Source: Diphasiastrum complanatum (lineage: Eukaryota > Streptophyta > Lycopodiopsida > Lycopodiales > Lycopodiaceae). Taken from it: 64,000 nucleotides of DNA. The DNA lies in assembly GCA_029204225.1 (NCBI GenBank), contig CM055114.1:14517371-14581370 (forward strand), given 5' to 3'. Below, in pieces: positions 24,013 through 35,496 of this stretch. The translations under genes were made by a program, and so were the position numbers. Below the pieces are notes generated by a model, which did not search any database, was not told the origin of the DNA, and saw nothing but the letters and a program-made list of their open reading frames with translations. Every line of letters starts with the position of its first letter. Within the stretch, counting starts at the first letter, position 1.

Positions 24013-24025
24013 TTTTGAGGAGGAG
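24013..24025 (+). other. Copia polypurine tract
   Basis: TTTTGAGGAGGAG directly precedes the TGTTA start of the LTR, the position from which plus-strand DNA synthesis is primed. Confidence 0.8.
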
Positions 24026-24886
24026 TGTTAAAATTGGCAAAAGCTAACTTGATTAAATCTTGTAAATACCATAATGACTTGTACCTATTAGACATGTGTG
24101 GAGCCTATTATCATGTGTGAAATCTATGCCTAAGTCATTTAGATAGATCATATAGGTTGTGCATATCATTTAATTTGGAAACTAGTGGCTAAATTGACCA
24201 GAAACTAGTTTAGCAGTATTATGCCACTTGGCACCATTCTAGTGGTAGAAAATGCTATATCACATGGGTAGGAGTGGTCTCCCACATGTGAAATATCATG
24301 TTAAAAGTTCAGATCCATTGTATATAGTTTTCACACAAGTCAAATGTCAAATCCCCTAGATTGTAGGACCTATCTCCTAATTTGTAGGAATCTAGAAGGT
24401 TTGAACACTAGCCACCAATGATGATGTGAAAAATTAATGGAATCTTAGCCAAAGTGGATATGTATAAGCACTATGACCTGTCTCACACATGCTGGAAGTG
24501 GCTTAGAGAGAGAGTATGATGATTTTTGTATTTAATCCATGATGGATCCACTTTGAGAAATCAATAAAGCAAGATCTTGGTTTAGGAGGCATATCTTGAG
24601 TATTCTCATATTTGTGTTTTGATTTTATGGTTCTATTGTTTTCTAACACTTGTGTACTTCACTCTCTGCTGTAAGTCCATACAAGTACTGTTCTTCACAC
24701 GTCTGAAGGTAGTAGGTCTCAAGTTTAATCATTTGCTTGTTGTTCTTGCTAGATTTTTGATGGAAAATTGATCTAATTCTAGATCTAATCATTGATTGAT
24801 TAGTAGATCAAGTAATCTAGCTTCCAACACCTCTTGAAGATCTGATCCAGATCCATTCTTGGTCTTTATTTCTTTGAAATTTCACA
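24026..24886 (+). mobile_element. Copia LTR flanked by both polypurine tract and primer site
   Basis: An 861-bp LTR from TGTTAAAATTGG to AATTTCACA. Inside are TATA-like boxes (about 24315 and 24455) and AATAAA near 24562, in an order that would define U3, R and U5. It is unusual in having a polypurine tract on its left and the primer site TGGTATCAGAGCC at 24887-24899 on its right, so it is at once the 3' LTR of the element before it and the 5' LTR of the element after it. The leader after it ends at 25043. Confidence 0.85.
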
Positions 24887-25043
24887 TGGTATCAGAGCCA
24901 AGTACAAGAGATTAAAGCATTGATCTAAACAACACCCAGATTGGCAAGTTTTTTTTGAGAAAACTCACTAATCTTGAGTGGGCGAGTTCTAAGAGTTAGT
25001 TAGCCTTGATATTTGTGCATCAAATTTGGTTGTGGGCTGCAGG

Positions 25044-25330
25044 GCTAAATAGGTCTTTTTCGGCTCGGATTTTCACACAAATTTACGATTGCTTTGCCGA
25101 ATATCAATTCAAGCGCGCCGCTTGCTCTCATTACGTCTCGTTGACTATTATGCGTCTGGATCCGATACTGCATTCTCCGGTATTGCATTCAAGCGCGTTT
25201 CATATTCCTTTTCTTTCCTGCTAGTTGTTCTTGCACTCGGATCCGATACTCCAGCTTCCAATATCTCTCTCGAGCGCACATTGCCTTGATGTGCTTGTCT
25301 GACTTGGGGTTTGCGCTTGAGAGCGATATT
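25044..25330 (+). repeat. Subterminal repeat cluster, element copy 1
   Basis: Several imperfect copies, on both strands, of a motif like ATATCRATTCAAGCGCG: near 25098, 25180, 25260 and 25310. They start where similarity to the copia leader ends (25043) and lie just upstream of gene A copy 1. The same motif clusters upstream of gene A copy 2. CpG-rich islands of this kind stand out sharply from the AT-rich neighbourhood. Confidence 0.65.
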
Positions 25331-25361
25331 TGGAACTTTAGTTCTATTATTTTTGTTTAAA

Positions 25362-26875
25362 ATGTCTAATTTTGAATCCAGTTTGTTTTCTTTTTTTAAT
25401 GAATTTGGTAGTACTGATAGGTTGGACTATTTCAGATCTCTTTTTTCTCATTTTCTTTTTATTTACCTTCTATAACTGAGGGCCTTTGTGTGGAGACATT
25501 TTTTGAGATATATCTCATATTTAAGTCCCTACTCAGTACTCTGTTATTCAGGTCTCAGAATAAAGACATGATTCATTATCAGGACCTGGTGGCACTTGAC
25601 AAGCATATCTACAAAGCTAAGCTTGACAGAATGTTTACCAAGTTACATAATGATTTCAAGTCTGTAGATGAGTGCCCAATTCATAATAAAAAATGTAGAT
25701 TTATTGATTTTCAGTCTGCTTTTGTTTTTTTCCTTTTGTTAAATATTTCTAACAATTCAGACTCTATGCCTTCCACTTCTGAAGCAGCTTCTTCTAGTGG
25801 TACAAAGTCCGAAAGGTCAAAGATTGTAGATATAGATATCTTTTTTATTGACACGAGTGTTAATTTAGATGATTGTTCTGATTTTGATCTTGCTCAAAAT
25901 AGGCTACTTTTATAGACCCTAGAACACCCACTATCCTTTCTCCTTCTGATAAATCTTTGATCATTTTGCCTACTTATAATATAGATAATAATTCCTTTTT
26001 GACAAAATCGGATATATCGGATCTTTTTGACTTCACTGAAGCTGAGACTCTTTGCATTTTGAGCAAAGAGCTTGATGAATTTTCGGATATAATTGATTTT
26101 GATGTTGATGATCTTCTCCCTGGTGTTGACGATGTACATAATGATAAGTTTTATTCAGGGAAAGATTGCTTGAAAATGGTTGTGGAAGAAATGTGCAACA
26201 AAGAAGATGATCTACCTTCTGAGGAGGAGTTTCTTAGAATCCAAATTCAACTTGGTTTTCCACAGCCAACTGTCTATTCACCAACAATATTGACATCAAA
26301 AGGTGGACATAATATTGGAGAGACTGTAATCAGAGAAGACAAAGCCGAATGCGTAAGTTTTTGTCTCTTATCAAGTACTAGTAGATTTGTTATGTCAGAT
26401 TATATACTGGAGCTTACTTTGTTTTTTATCATTTCAGGAAATAATTTTCCTTGATGATTTCGCAATTCGTTGAGGAGGGCAGAGATCTTCTGCGAGAGAA
26501 GTTTCAAGAGATTATACACTCGGGCACTATCTAAAGTCCCTCAAGAATAATGAGATAAGTGTTGCCCATTCAAAGTTTCATCAACATGGTGAAACTCTGA
26601 TTATGGCAATCAAGGCACTGTCTCATTTTCTTGGAGGACATAATTTTAATAAGGTGCATAAAATAATTTTTGTAAAGAGAACTATTGCGGTTAAAATTTT
26701 AGGATATGGACCAGTAAATTCCATGCTCAGATCATCTCATTTTGTAGTGTATGCTGCTTACGTTGATCTGAGTAAGCATGAAAACTATGAGCTATTGGAT
26801 CCATACAAAAGAACAAAATTGTTGCATGATTTTAAGTTGCAACTTTCATTGGAGAAACTATCGGAAGCAGATTAG
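25362..26875 (+). pseudogene. Element gene A, copy 1 (unknown protein)
   Basis: Not a known family to me. Homologous to 58929-57372. The first exon starts MSNFESSLFSFFNEF; exon 2 begins at 25583 after CAG and ends at 26352 before GTAAGT; exon 3 runs from 26438 to the TAG at 26873-26875. Features shared with the other copy are a CxIHxxxCR motif, an acidic stretch (DEFSDIIDFDVDDL) and a conserved C-terminal block (FVKRTIAVKILGY, LDPYKRTKLLHD). Stops and frame changes near 25440, 25915 and 26472 make it non-functional. It converges with gene B copy 1, whose stop is about 60 bp away. Confidence 0.7.
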
Positions 26876-26935
26876 ATACTGGTGAATTGTACTTTGTAAA
26901 TATTTTTATTTAATATACAAAATTTTATTATGTGT

Positions 26936-27680
26936 CTATAGCCTACTGGCTTGTATATATTTGCATGCTTTTTGAAATTTTTTATAATCTGTCGATTTTG
27001 TATTATGATGAATTTAGATTCTTTTGTAAAACCATTGGAAAAGTTGCAGTATATAGGTGTTTTTTGTGCCAGTCCCACCATGTTGTGTACTTTTATAAAA
27101 TGTTGCTCTTGCTTGCCAATGAGATTTTTCCATTCCTTACGATGACCATATGCTAAGACTTCTACTATTTCTTGCAAAGAATGTCGAATGATATCGTAAT
27201 ATGTGCTGCATGTCATAAAAACATAATCTAAATCAGTACCAAAAGTATCTAATTTAATTGCACGTATTTGTCTATCGTAGTGTAAAATCAAAATCTTACC
27301 ATATGATGTGTTATATGATCAACACCCCATGCACTCTGAACTACATCCACAAATTCATTGGCTATGTATTATTTGAACATCAGTATTTGAAAATTTATCT
27401 TTTCTCAAGTATTTCACCATGTTGTCTAACTTTTTCCAAACTTCTACTTTGTGTATACGAATAGAACCTTCTTCTTTGAAATCTTGAATTGTTGCAATAA
27501 TTTCTTTCCAAACCGTGTATTGAACCTTAGATTGTTTGCCAGAATAATTTGATAAAAATCTTCAAGCTTTAGATCCTCCAATGCTCGATTTGCATGGAAT
27601 ATTTTCTGTTTTACGTGATATTTTGTCATCTTTTTTTATTTTAACGTGGAAATTGTTTGCGAACCGCTGCACAGCTGAGG
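26936..27680 (-). pseudogene. Element gene B, copy 1: transposase-like C terminus
   Basis: Homologous to the last third of gene B copy 2. Exon 27680-27300 (VWKKLDNMVKYLRKD; NEFVDVVQSAWGVD) ends at G|GTAAGA. A 94-nt intron ends in GCAG, and the last exon 27205-26936 contains SLSIWSS*GMEKSHWQARAT and LQLFQWFYKR. The stop within SS*GMEK corresponds to Gln in the other copy. The Q-G-M-E-K-S-H block resembles the last catalytic region of RNase-H-fold transposases, which is inference. The 5' part of the gene is missing beyond about 27680. Confidence 0.65.
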
Positions 27681-28470
27681 AAGAGGATATGTGGAGCCTC
27701 ATGATCCCACATTATCCAAAATTATTGTTTATATTGTAAATTTTTTTTATTTTTATACATGTATATGTGCTATAGTGCCTAAATTCATGTAAAGGCCTAT
27801 TTTGCACTTTGTAAAGTCACAATTAGGTTAGAGATGCAGTAGTGGACCCCAACCGACATCTTAACGGTTGGTAAACGACATTGAGACTGGTGATCGTTCC
27901 TATAAGGTTGACACTTCGTGCCATTGTACTTACGCATTTGCATAGATCTGAGTATCAATAGAGAGAGACGAGCCAGTTTCTATAAGCTTGAGCATTCTTT
28001 CCCTCTGCTATCTTTTACAACATTACTTCTTATCAATTGAGTGAAAATACTCTATATGATCTGTAACTGTTTGTGATACTGCTCTGTCTGCATCACACAT
28101 ATTTCTCATGTTTTACTAAATTTCAGTCACTCTAATGTGGATTTTCAGGCATCATCAATGAGCAACAATCCTGACTAATGTCTGCAGGGGATTAGCCGAA
28201 GCTGTTAAGCATAACCTTAAGCAGAACTTCTTTCAATTCTGAATGAGCTATGTGTTCAGTTAATGAACATGTTTGATGCTCTGTTTTGTTTGCTTTCTGT
28301 GATAGGAACTAATTCTCTGTGTTTGATTAAGAGAAATCTTTAGCCAATATGATTCTGTTTGATGAATCTATTTGCTAGCTGTTGTCTAATCTGATTGCTT
28401 ATTGTTATTCAAAGAGCCTGAAAGATAAAGTAATATTTATAATCACAAACCTTGACCAAAACGTTTCACC
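27681..28470. other. No feature recognised
   Basis: AT-rich, without frame or repeat structure that I can support. Phrases such as the short inverted repeat AACCGACATCTTAACGGTT near 27850 and the purine-rich run near 27960 could come from a retrotransposon LTR, but no termini were found. Confidence 0.4.
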
Positions 28471-28600
28471 ATTGGTGTTTTTAGATGCCAATTTGCCCAA
28501 ATATCTTTGGATAACTAGATATGTCGCTGTAGTATTCACTATGAATATTACACATCCCAGTCCATTTACCATCTTACATACACTTATCATACAAAAGATG
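28471..28600 (+). pseudogene. Possible copia integrase scrap
   Basis: The frame LVFLDANLPKYLWITRYVAV followed by THPSPFTIL recalls the copia integrase segment that reads LPxxFWxEAVxTAxYLxNRxPS. It is short and isolated, so the call is weak. Confidence 0.35.
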
Positions 28601-29067
28601 AGATTATTCTCTCTCTTGGAGAACGATCAAGCCTTTTATACTACTTAATTTATTGATTTTGTGAAAATCTATAATGACTAGGCCATGACAATTGAATTAA
28701 GCATGCAGATTTAAGAGATATATTGCATGAGTGTGATAGACAATTTTAGACAATTAGAACAACTGAGAAAAAATCATCTTTTGAGAAACTTTGATCAATC
28801 GAATTTTTATAATTTTGATTCTGATTCTTCAATATACATCTTTTGCTGCCTTGTTGCTTTGTTGTTGTTTATAACAAGTAGTGCACATGTATTTATATTG
28901 TTATAGGATAGGTCTTTTGGCCTTCTTCCTTCTGTAACAATCGATCTAATCGTTAAGATGGTTGATATTCAACAAACGTTCTGTTTCCAGACTTGAATGG
29001 TTTTTGTTCGCAAATTGTTCGTGACAGTTTATCTGTTCGGAATTGTTTGTTGTTCGCAACAATTTAT

Positions 29068-29158
29068 TGTTCGTGAAACTTTTGAGTTTCAACAAGATAT
29101 TGTTCGCAAAACTTTCAAGTTTCAACAAGATATGGTTCGTGAAACTTTTGCATTCAAG
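29068..29158. repeat. Tandem repeat, 33 bp x 2.7
   Basis: Units at 29068, 29101 and 29134 begin KGTTCGYRAAACTTT and end TTCAACAAGATAT. The surrounding TTCGTGACAGT and TTCGCAA phrases also occur in the LTR at 41.2 kb, so this may be part of a related, degraded LTR. Confidence 0.75.
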
Positions 29159-29159
29159 T

Positions 29160-30830
29160 TCGTTTGTTAGCCTTTGTCAATTAGACTGTGCACTTTGTTG
29201 GTAAAACCGAGATTTGTCTGTTGAGGTGTTCTGCAGAAACATTGTAACTTTTTGTCTCAAGGACATTTTTACTCTAAATATAAAGCTTGCTATGCTTAGT
29301 AATGCATTTAAGTTGATATTTTTGAAGTCCAATGTGTTTTTATCTTAATAACTAAGATAACATAAGGACGCAAGAAAAATTGCATGAAACCAAGAGCATT
29401 TTGTTTCTCATTGTTGCTACTTGCAAAGGATACAAATTCATATGGAAAGCCCGATATGAGAAGAGTTTCCTATCAAAAGATTCACTAAAGTTTCATGAAG
29501 AACAAATAGCATTTTTTAGAAAATGTACATGTGGAATATGAGAATATGTTTTGCATACATATTTAGTGGGGTCTAAGAGTTCCAATAATTTTCATATTTG
29601 AGGAGCAAAATCAAAAGGGCACAAGGAAACAAAAACTATATCTAATAAAGTAAAAGTTGAGTGCGCATGAAACAATGTCTCTTCACATCAAGTTCATCAA
29701 TTATTCCAACTTTTTATGTTCAAACACCACAAAAGCTATGTTGACTATGCAAGGAGTATCTTGCATGGAGCTAGCTAAAGTACCAATAGCAAATATCACA
29801 AATCATGAGTCATGATATGTTTGCAAGAAGTATTTCACACAATTATTAAATTGTAGAGGCTTGATAAATGTGCCCAAAATATAAATTGTTATATTTGACT
29901 AGACCTCTTATTCGACATAAACTATTATTCGTGTGGTTGCTCACCAACTCATATAGAATATCATAGACATCATTATAAAAATAGATCATTCTTATAAGGA
30001 CACTTTTTGTTAAGATTTATAAAGACAAGTATTTAATTATATAGGATACAATATAAAAAAGAAGAAGAAGATAAAATAACATCATACATGCACTATACAT
30101 AAAACTACATACAAACAAATATTTTTTTGGGCTTTATAGGAGCAATTAAGGACCAGATGGTTAGTCTTACTTGATTCATAAACAAAATTTTACAAAAAGG
30201 TATTTGATGATCTTGGGAAAAGTGGGTGGGTGCACATTCCATACCCCCCATGGTTCACTTGAATCAAGAAGTGATGATAGTAAGGTGGCTTGACAAATAA
30301 GTTGGTTCGTCTTAGTTGGCTCAGCTACTTGAGTAGCTTATTAGATTGATGATTGAATAATACACAAGATAATTAAATTAGATAGCAAGAAGACTCAAGT
30401 CAGTTGTGAATGATAAATTGAGCTGGAGCATCAAATAGACATAGTTTTGAGCTGAAATTTGGTGTGAGTTGGACCATTATAATAATCATTTGAAAGGGTA
30501 ATGGAGAAGTTTGCAATTTATACTTATTTTACACATAAGATATGAGAGGGAGAGTGAGATATTCTTCATGTTGCATGGGAGAACATTCGTGTGATGAGAA
30601 GCATAGGGCACGGTTCTCATTAGGCATTAGGCATGTATTTGCTAATGCTAGTTCCAAGGATACATTGAGAGATAGACTTGGAACTAACAAGTTAGTTAAT
30701 GAAGGTGGATGCCTTTCTCGTATACCTAAGGAACCTCATACCGATCATGACTTATCTCTTAGACAAAATCAAACAAGTTGTTGACTTTCGGATCCAGAGA
30801 AGGTAACTTGTATCAAGCAAAGTTATCAAC
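29160..30830. other. No feature recognised
   Basis: About 1.7 kb of AT-rich sequence. A frame at 30542-30784 has no recognisable domain; its position just before a copia integrase scrap suggests degraded element sequence. Confidence 0.4.
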
Positions 30831-30859
30831 AGCTGTGATAGCATACTAAATGCATCAGA

Positions 30860-31150
30860 AAACGAAGATCAACTCTGGCACAAGCGAATGTATCATTAAA
30901 CATGAGAAGAAGCGAGATGCATGATGGCACAAGATCAGTTGCCAAGTCAATTTTGGGCTAAGGCAATAGTTGCAGTTGCACACCTACAGAACAGATTGAC
31001 AACAACGCCTCTCAATACTAAACTTGACATATTTTCAACATTCTCTTTTTTGCCATGCAGAAGTTACAAAAAATCATTATTTTGAAAGATTTGAAGGTTC
31101 AACGATTGTCATTGGATATTTGATATGCTAGTGAATTCCTTTAATTGATG
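30860..31150 (+). pseudogene. Ty1/copia integrase fragment
   Basis: EARCMMAQDQLPSQFWAKAI followed by VAVAHLQNRLTTTPLNTK is the copia integrase C-terminal signature (A-R-x-M, L-P-x-x-F-W, N-R). Preceding codons (LWHKRMYH) resemble the pre-integrase HxRLGH motif, so a deletion probably removed the catalytic core between them. Several frame changes. Confidence 0.65.
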
Positions 31151-31814
31151 ATGGATCTCCAAGGTTGAGCAAACTGATTTTTTGTTCTTCCAAAAGTCTA
31201 TCTATCAATGCTAATCAAGTTTGTGAAAAAAATTGAAAAGTTGATCGAGTGCTTGATTTCAAAAAGTTTAATGATGCAATTAGGTCAATCTCCTATTGTT
31301 CTTTTGGAGTCTTATATTTTTCTAACATGGATTTTAAAGCAGGCAATGCTACGATCTTGACTTAATCAAAAGACATATTAAACAAAAGTTGTTGAACTCC
31401 TTTAAGAGGTAACCATGATGGTAAATTCGAATATTGTTTATTCCACAAGAATGAAGTACCAGTTTCTTACACTTAATTTTAAACTAAAATATTAGCTATA
31501 CAACATTGTCTTACTAGATGTCTTAATATACTCTCAAAAATTATATGTGACAAATGATTTTGGCACATATAATTTCTCAATAATATTTTGAAGCATTGAT
31601 AAAGAGAATATTTTTTTTGCATTTAAACCTTTAAAAAAAAATAGACATTTGATTAATTTGATCGTGAGTGTGGCCAACCAACAAGAACATTATTTTGATT
31701 TTTTTTTTTTGAAATTGATCAACATAGACAAATATTTCAACACAATCTGAATTTCATTATCTCTCACAATATTGTCTAGCTGCAAGTAAGTATTTTTAGA
31801 AGATTCTCAACAAG

Positions 31815-32660
31815 TTAGCATGTTAATATGTGTACAATTATAGTAATTGTCAAATTTAAATCATTTCTAACATTACGATAATTGAAAAAAAAAAATTTAG
31901 ACCCCAAAATGTCACTAAATGTAAGTGTTCCAACCAAATTGACATGAATGAAATTGATCTCATTGCAACGAAATGATTCTGAAACTGTAGCATCTGGTGC
32001 AATCCATTCATCACTTTCAAAACTAGATAATGGAATTGGTACTATTTGTTCAAAATTTTCATTTTGTATCAAGAATGTACATTGATTCATAAAAAAAGAT
32101 TCCACTATCAGCTAGATCTGTTGCAGTTCTACCTCGATATTGTAGTTGTCCAATATCAATGTGAATAACATCTAACACACATGCTAAAGATCCACTCGGC
32201 TCCCATTCATTTATGTTGGATGGATATAAATTTGCAAGAGAAAAATGATCAGATTGGCAAGTTTACTATTAGATATTTATGAATGACAAAAATCTACGTA
32301 TAAAAATATCAATACTCACAATTGCTTTTTTTGTGATCTTGATGGTTGAATCCTTGCACATTTATCTCTGAATGCATATATACATGTTGGACTAGAATTT
32401 TAGAAATAGATTTTTCTCTTGATGATGTTCTGAAATCCAAAATTCTGGCCTTCCAATAAGATCGAAATGATAGTTTTGACCTTTTGCTTTTTCAAAATGC
32501 TCCTCTTGATGATGGATGCATCAAAACCCAAGAGTTTTTTGAATATTTTCTCGGCACCCATAATCCATAATGCAATCTTATATTGAAATATTGTCTTCTT
32601 CTCCAAATCATATCCATCAGGATATATCTGATCCTTACTAAGATAAATAATAATGTTAGG
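31815..32660 (-). pseudogene. Element gene C, copy 1 (unknown protein, partial)
   Basis: Homologous at DNA and protein level to 62356-61630. The first exon includes VPRKYSKNSWVLMHP, WKARILDFRTS and VQHVYMHSEIN and ends at a GTGAGT donor near 32322. The next exon (LYPSNINEW, VLDVIHIDI, LQYRG) has lost its acceptor AG, reading GCAA. It then changes frame at a T-run near 32095 and continues as SDEWIAPDATVSE. Similarity to the other copy ends near 31970. Its upstream side is fused directly to a gypsy RNase H fragment. Confidence 0.65.
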
Positions 32661-32918
32661 ATATAAAGAATTCGTAGAAGATATCTCGAATAAATTTTCA
32701 TCTGGAAAGTCATCATTCAACGGTTCTTCAGTCTTTCCCGTACTAAGCCATGAAAGACAATCAACATTAGTATGATACTTTCCTTGACAAAGCTCAGCTT
32801 CATAAGTGAACTCTTGTAGCAATAAAGTCCAGCGAGCAATTCGACCAAATAAATCAAGTTTATTAACAAGATACTTTAAAGCATAATGATCAACATGGAA
32901 TATAAACGCATATCCCAT
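32640..32918 (-). pseudogene. Ty3/gypsy RNase H fragment
   Basis: VDHYALKYLVNK, FGRIARWTLLLQEF and LCQGKYHTNVDCLSWLS are the C-terminal motifs of gypsy RNase H. The frame stays open into gene C copy 1, giving a 172-codon hybrid frame that is a fusion by chance. On the other side it abuts a copia RT. Confidence 0.85.
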
Positions 32919-32924
32919 GTCGAA

Positions 32925-33745
32925 ATTTTTTTATAGTAAAAATCATTCCAAGTGCTTCTCTTTTTGTTGTCGAATAATTTTTTTTCGAGGCACAAAATCT
33001 CCGTGATAATCAAGTCATCAACATAAAGAGCAATCAAAACAACCATACCATCAAAGCATAAGACATAAAGATTCAGATCAAAATGTGTTCTCACCATCCA
33101 CTTAGAACAAAAGTAGGCATCAAACTTGCTGTACCACGCACGTGTGTGGTGCCTGTTTAAGACCATAAAGTGTTTTCTTCAAGCGACAGACTTTATTCTC
33201 CTGTCCTTTCGCTACAAAGCCTTCAGGTTAATCCATGAACACCTCTTCTTCTAACTCACCATTTAGAAAAGCAGATTTCACATCATCTGATGCAAAGGCC
33301 AACCAAAATGTGAAGTTAAAGCAACAAGTAGGCATAGAGTATTCCGCTTACATACTGGCGGAAAGGTCTCCTCATAGTCAATGCCTTTACTTTGTGCATA
33401 ACCTTTGATCACCAATCTTGCTATGTGCTTTGCTATACTTCCATCTGCATGGTACTTAGTCATGTATACCCATTTACAACCAATGGGTTTCTTGCCAACT
33501 GGTGGTTCCACTAAGTCCCATGTGCTATGCTTAGAAATTGACTTCATCTCCTCTCCCATGGCCTTGACCCAAATGTCATCATCCTTCACCTCAACATAAG
33601 TCAAAGGTTCTTTGCTTTGAATAATGCTAGATAAGAGAGCATAATTTGCTTCATACCTTTCAGGTTGTGTCTTTTCTCTTGTTGATCTTCGTAGCTCTCC
33701 CTGGCTAGATGATCCTGGAAAGTCATCCATGTCGCGGCTCTCCAC
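32925..33745 (-). pseudogene. Ty1/copia RT N-terminal half, frameshifted
   Basis: 33745-33278 encodes the linker and RT start (RRSTREKTQPERYEANYALL, IGCKWVYMTKYHADGS, GIDYEETFPPV). After a frame change near 33280 the next blocks read FLNGELEEEVFM and LYGLKQ, and 33166-32925 gives the active site ALYVDDLIIT. The element ends soon after the active site. Confidence 0.88.
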
Positions 33746-34400
33746 TAATCTCTCAGGCTACTTAAAGAGCTTTCTATCAGGTGATCGACTTCCAGGTGAA
33801 AATGTATCCCACGGTACATCTCCTTGATCTTGCACACATCACCATTTGCTTGTGAAACAGACGTTCCATTATCCAACTCTCTCAAGCTGCTGAACCAATT
33901 TTTGTTACCTGTCATGTGTCTTGCGGCTCCCATGCTTGATCATCTTGATTAGATGACAATGCTGATATGAAGATGATAGAGTCTTCAATCTCACCTTCAT
34001 CGGCAAGGTTACCTGCTTGTTTTGGTTTCCCCTTGCTTGATTACGCCAAGAATTTTCAGCATTCGCTCTTCCAATGGCCCTTTTTGCAGCAATGCAAGTA
34101 TTTTCCCTTCTTCTTGGTTTTGCTGGAAGACCCCTCATCCTCCTGAGTCTTGGCAAATTGCTGCTTAGACTTCTTCTTGCCCTTGCCTTTGCTTTGTTTT
34201 TGGCATGTCGCAAGTGCTTGATTGTCAGTATTTTGATGTCTAACTTTCACCATTTCTCGTTGTTGCTCCTCCTACATCTGCATAGTTGAAAATCCCGTCC
34301 AATTTGCTACTTTCACTCAAAATGGACTCTCCCATGTTTGCCATCCCAAAAATGTCTGAAACTGCAACCGTAGGCTAAAAAATGTATGTCGAGACCAACA
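33745..34400 (-). pseudogene. Copia gag end and protease
   Basis: The segment carries a lysine-rich linker with a degraded knuckle HCCKKGHWKSEC (34090-34056) and then the protease start GAARHMTGNKNWF (33930). It is in the same orientation and order as the RT that follows, so it is one element: gag, protease, (integrase lost), RT. Confidence 0.75.
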
Positions 34401-35118
34401 GTGATGTACAAAGGCCAAGGGAGATGCAATTAGAGACACTTTGAATTTTTTGAACTATTTCTTCTTAATGAAGAAACTTGACCCTTCAGTGAATTTGGAA
34501 CCAACTCTCACTTCAAACTGTCATTTTTTAAAGAAGTTGCAATGTGAATTGCACTTCAGGCCCCTTTCTTTGAAGTTCACAATGGACTTAAAAAAAATCC
34601 AATGGCTTATCAGGATCCAATGATCTATTTTTTATCCTTGAGACTTGATCTTGACCATTGATCTGTTGTCCTTTGATCCTACAGTGATGCGCAATCTGGC
34701 GCGCTAATATAAGCCCCTCTAATCGCTGGCCACTCAGATACACAAGGGATTAGCAAGAGTGAGGGCGTGCGCCCTGTCCTCTCGGCCTCCTTCTCCTTCA
34801 TGAGCTTCTTAGCTATGGCAGCCACCCAGCTCATGCAAATCCAACATTCTATTTGCAGCGCCTTCCACGGCCTCTTGATAGTCTATTTAACTGATCAAGG
34901 TGCCCTCCAACAAGCTTTTACAACTCCAAAAATAGCCCAGAACAAAGAGATAACTGCGATTTTATGCTTCCAAATCCCAAACTAGAGTTTTTCTCACAAA
35001 TCTCATCCTAGCTTCCTGTTCATAGTCTTCAATCCGCCGTAAACCTCGAACTCTCAGAAGATTGCTCTTCTCCCGAAACTCTCTTCAACGGCGATACTGT
35101 ATTGTGTACACTCCTTGT

Positions 35119-35131
35119 ACGGCTCTGATAC
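35119..35131 (-). other. Copia primer binding site
   Basis: TGGTATCAGAGCC on the minus strand, complementary to the 3' end of initiator methionine tRNA. It opens the leader of the gag-protease-RT element at 34.4-32.9 kb. Confidence 0.8.
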
Positions 35132-35440
35132 CAGCTTAGAATTTGCTTCAAACAGTACACTGATCATGCTACACAGTAACACAACCAGCAAACACTCTCC
35201 ACAACAAGCTCACATAGCAATTGTATTTCTCAAAATGAATTTACATTGTACATATAGTTCTTTATTAAGGCAACCCATGCATGGCCCAGGTTGCCGTTGA
35301 CGGGACGCATGTCCCATCGACTCGCCTCGTGGTGAGGCCAACTGGTCCTTATCTACTGATAGGACCCACAATATAGTAACACAGTGATTCCTCTTTAATT
35401 CTAACTGAGTACATATTGGCTTATTGTGTCACATATTCCA
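35132..35440 (-). mobile_element. Probable copia LTR (boundaries uncertain)
   Basis: The sequence lies between the end of a copia RNase H (35497) and a primer site (35131), all in the same orientation. A possible start is TGTGACACAATAAG near 35434. The end adjacent to the primer site reads TTCTAAGC rather than the expected CA. No second copy is present in the window. Confidence 0.45.
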
Positions 35441-35496
35441 GTTTTGGCTAAGCATTGCTCTTCATTACTTGTGTTGTTGTTTTTCCTCTCTCTCTC

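Noticed and set aside
24026-24886. A solo LTR
   Set aside because: A solo LTR would be flanked by host DNA and a target duplication. Here a polypurine tract and a primer site touch its two ends.
29068-29158. CRISPR-like array
   Set aside because: The 33-bp units are directly adjacent without spacers, and this is a plant nuclear sequence.
32876-33166. A separate membrane-like protein (VVLIALYVDDLII)
   Set aside because: It is the copia RT active-site region in a shifted frame, in line with the RT frame upstream.
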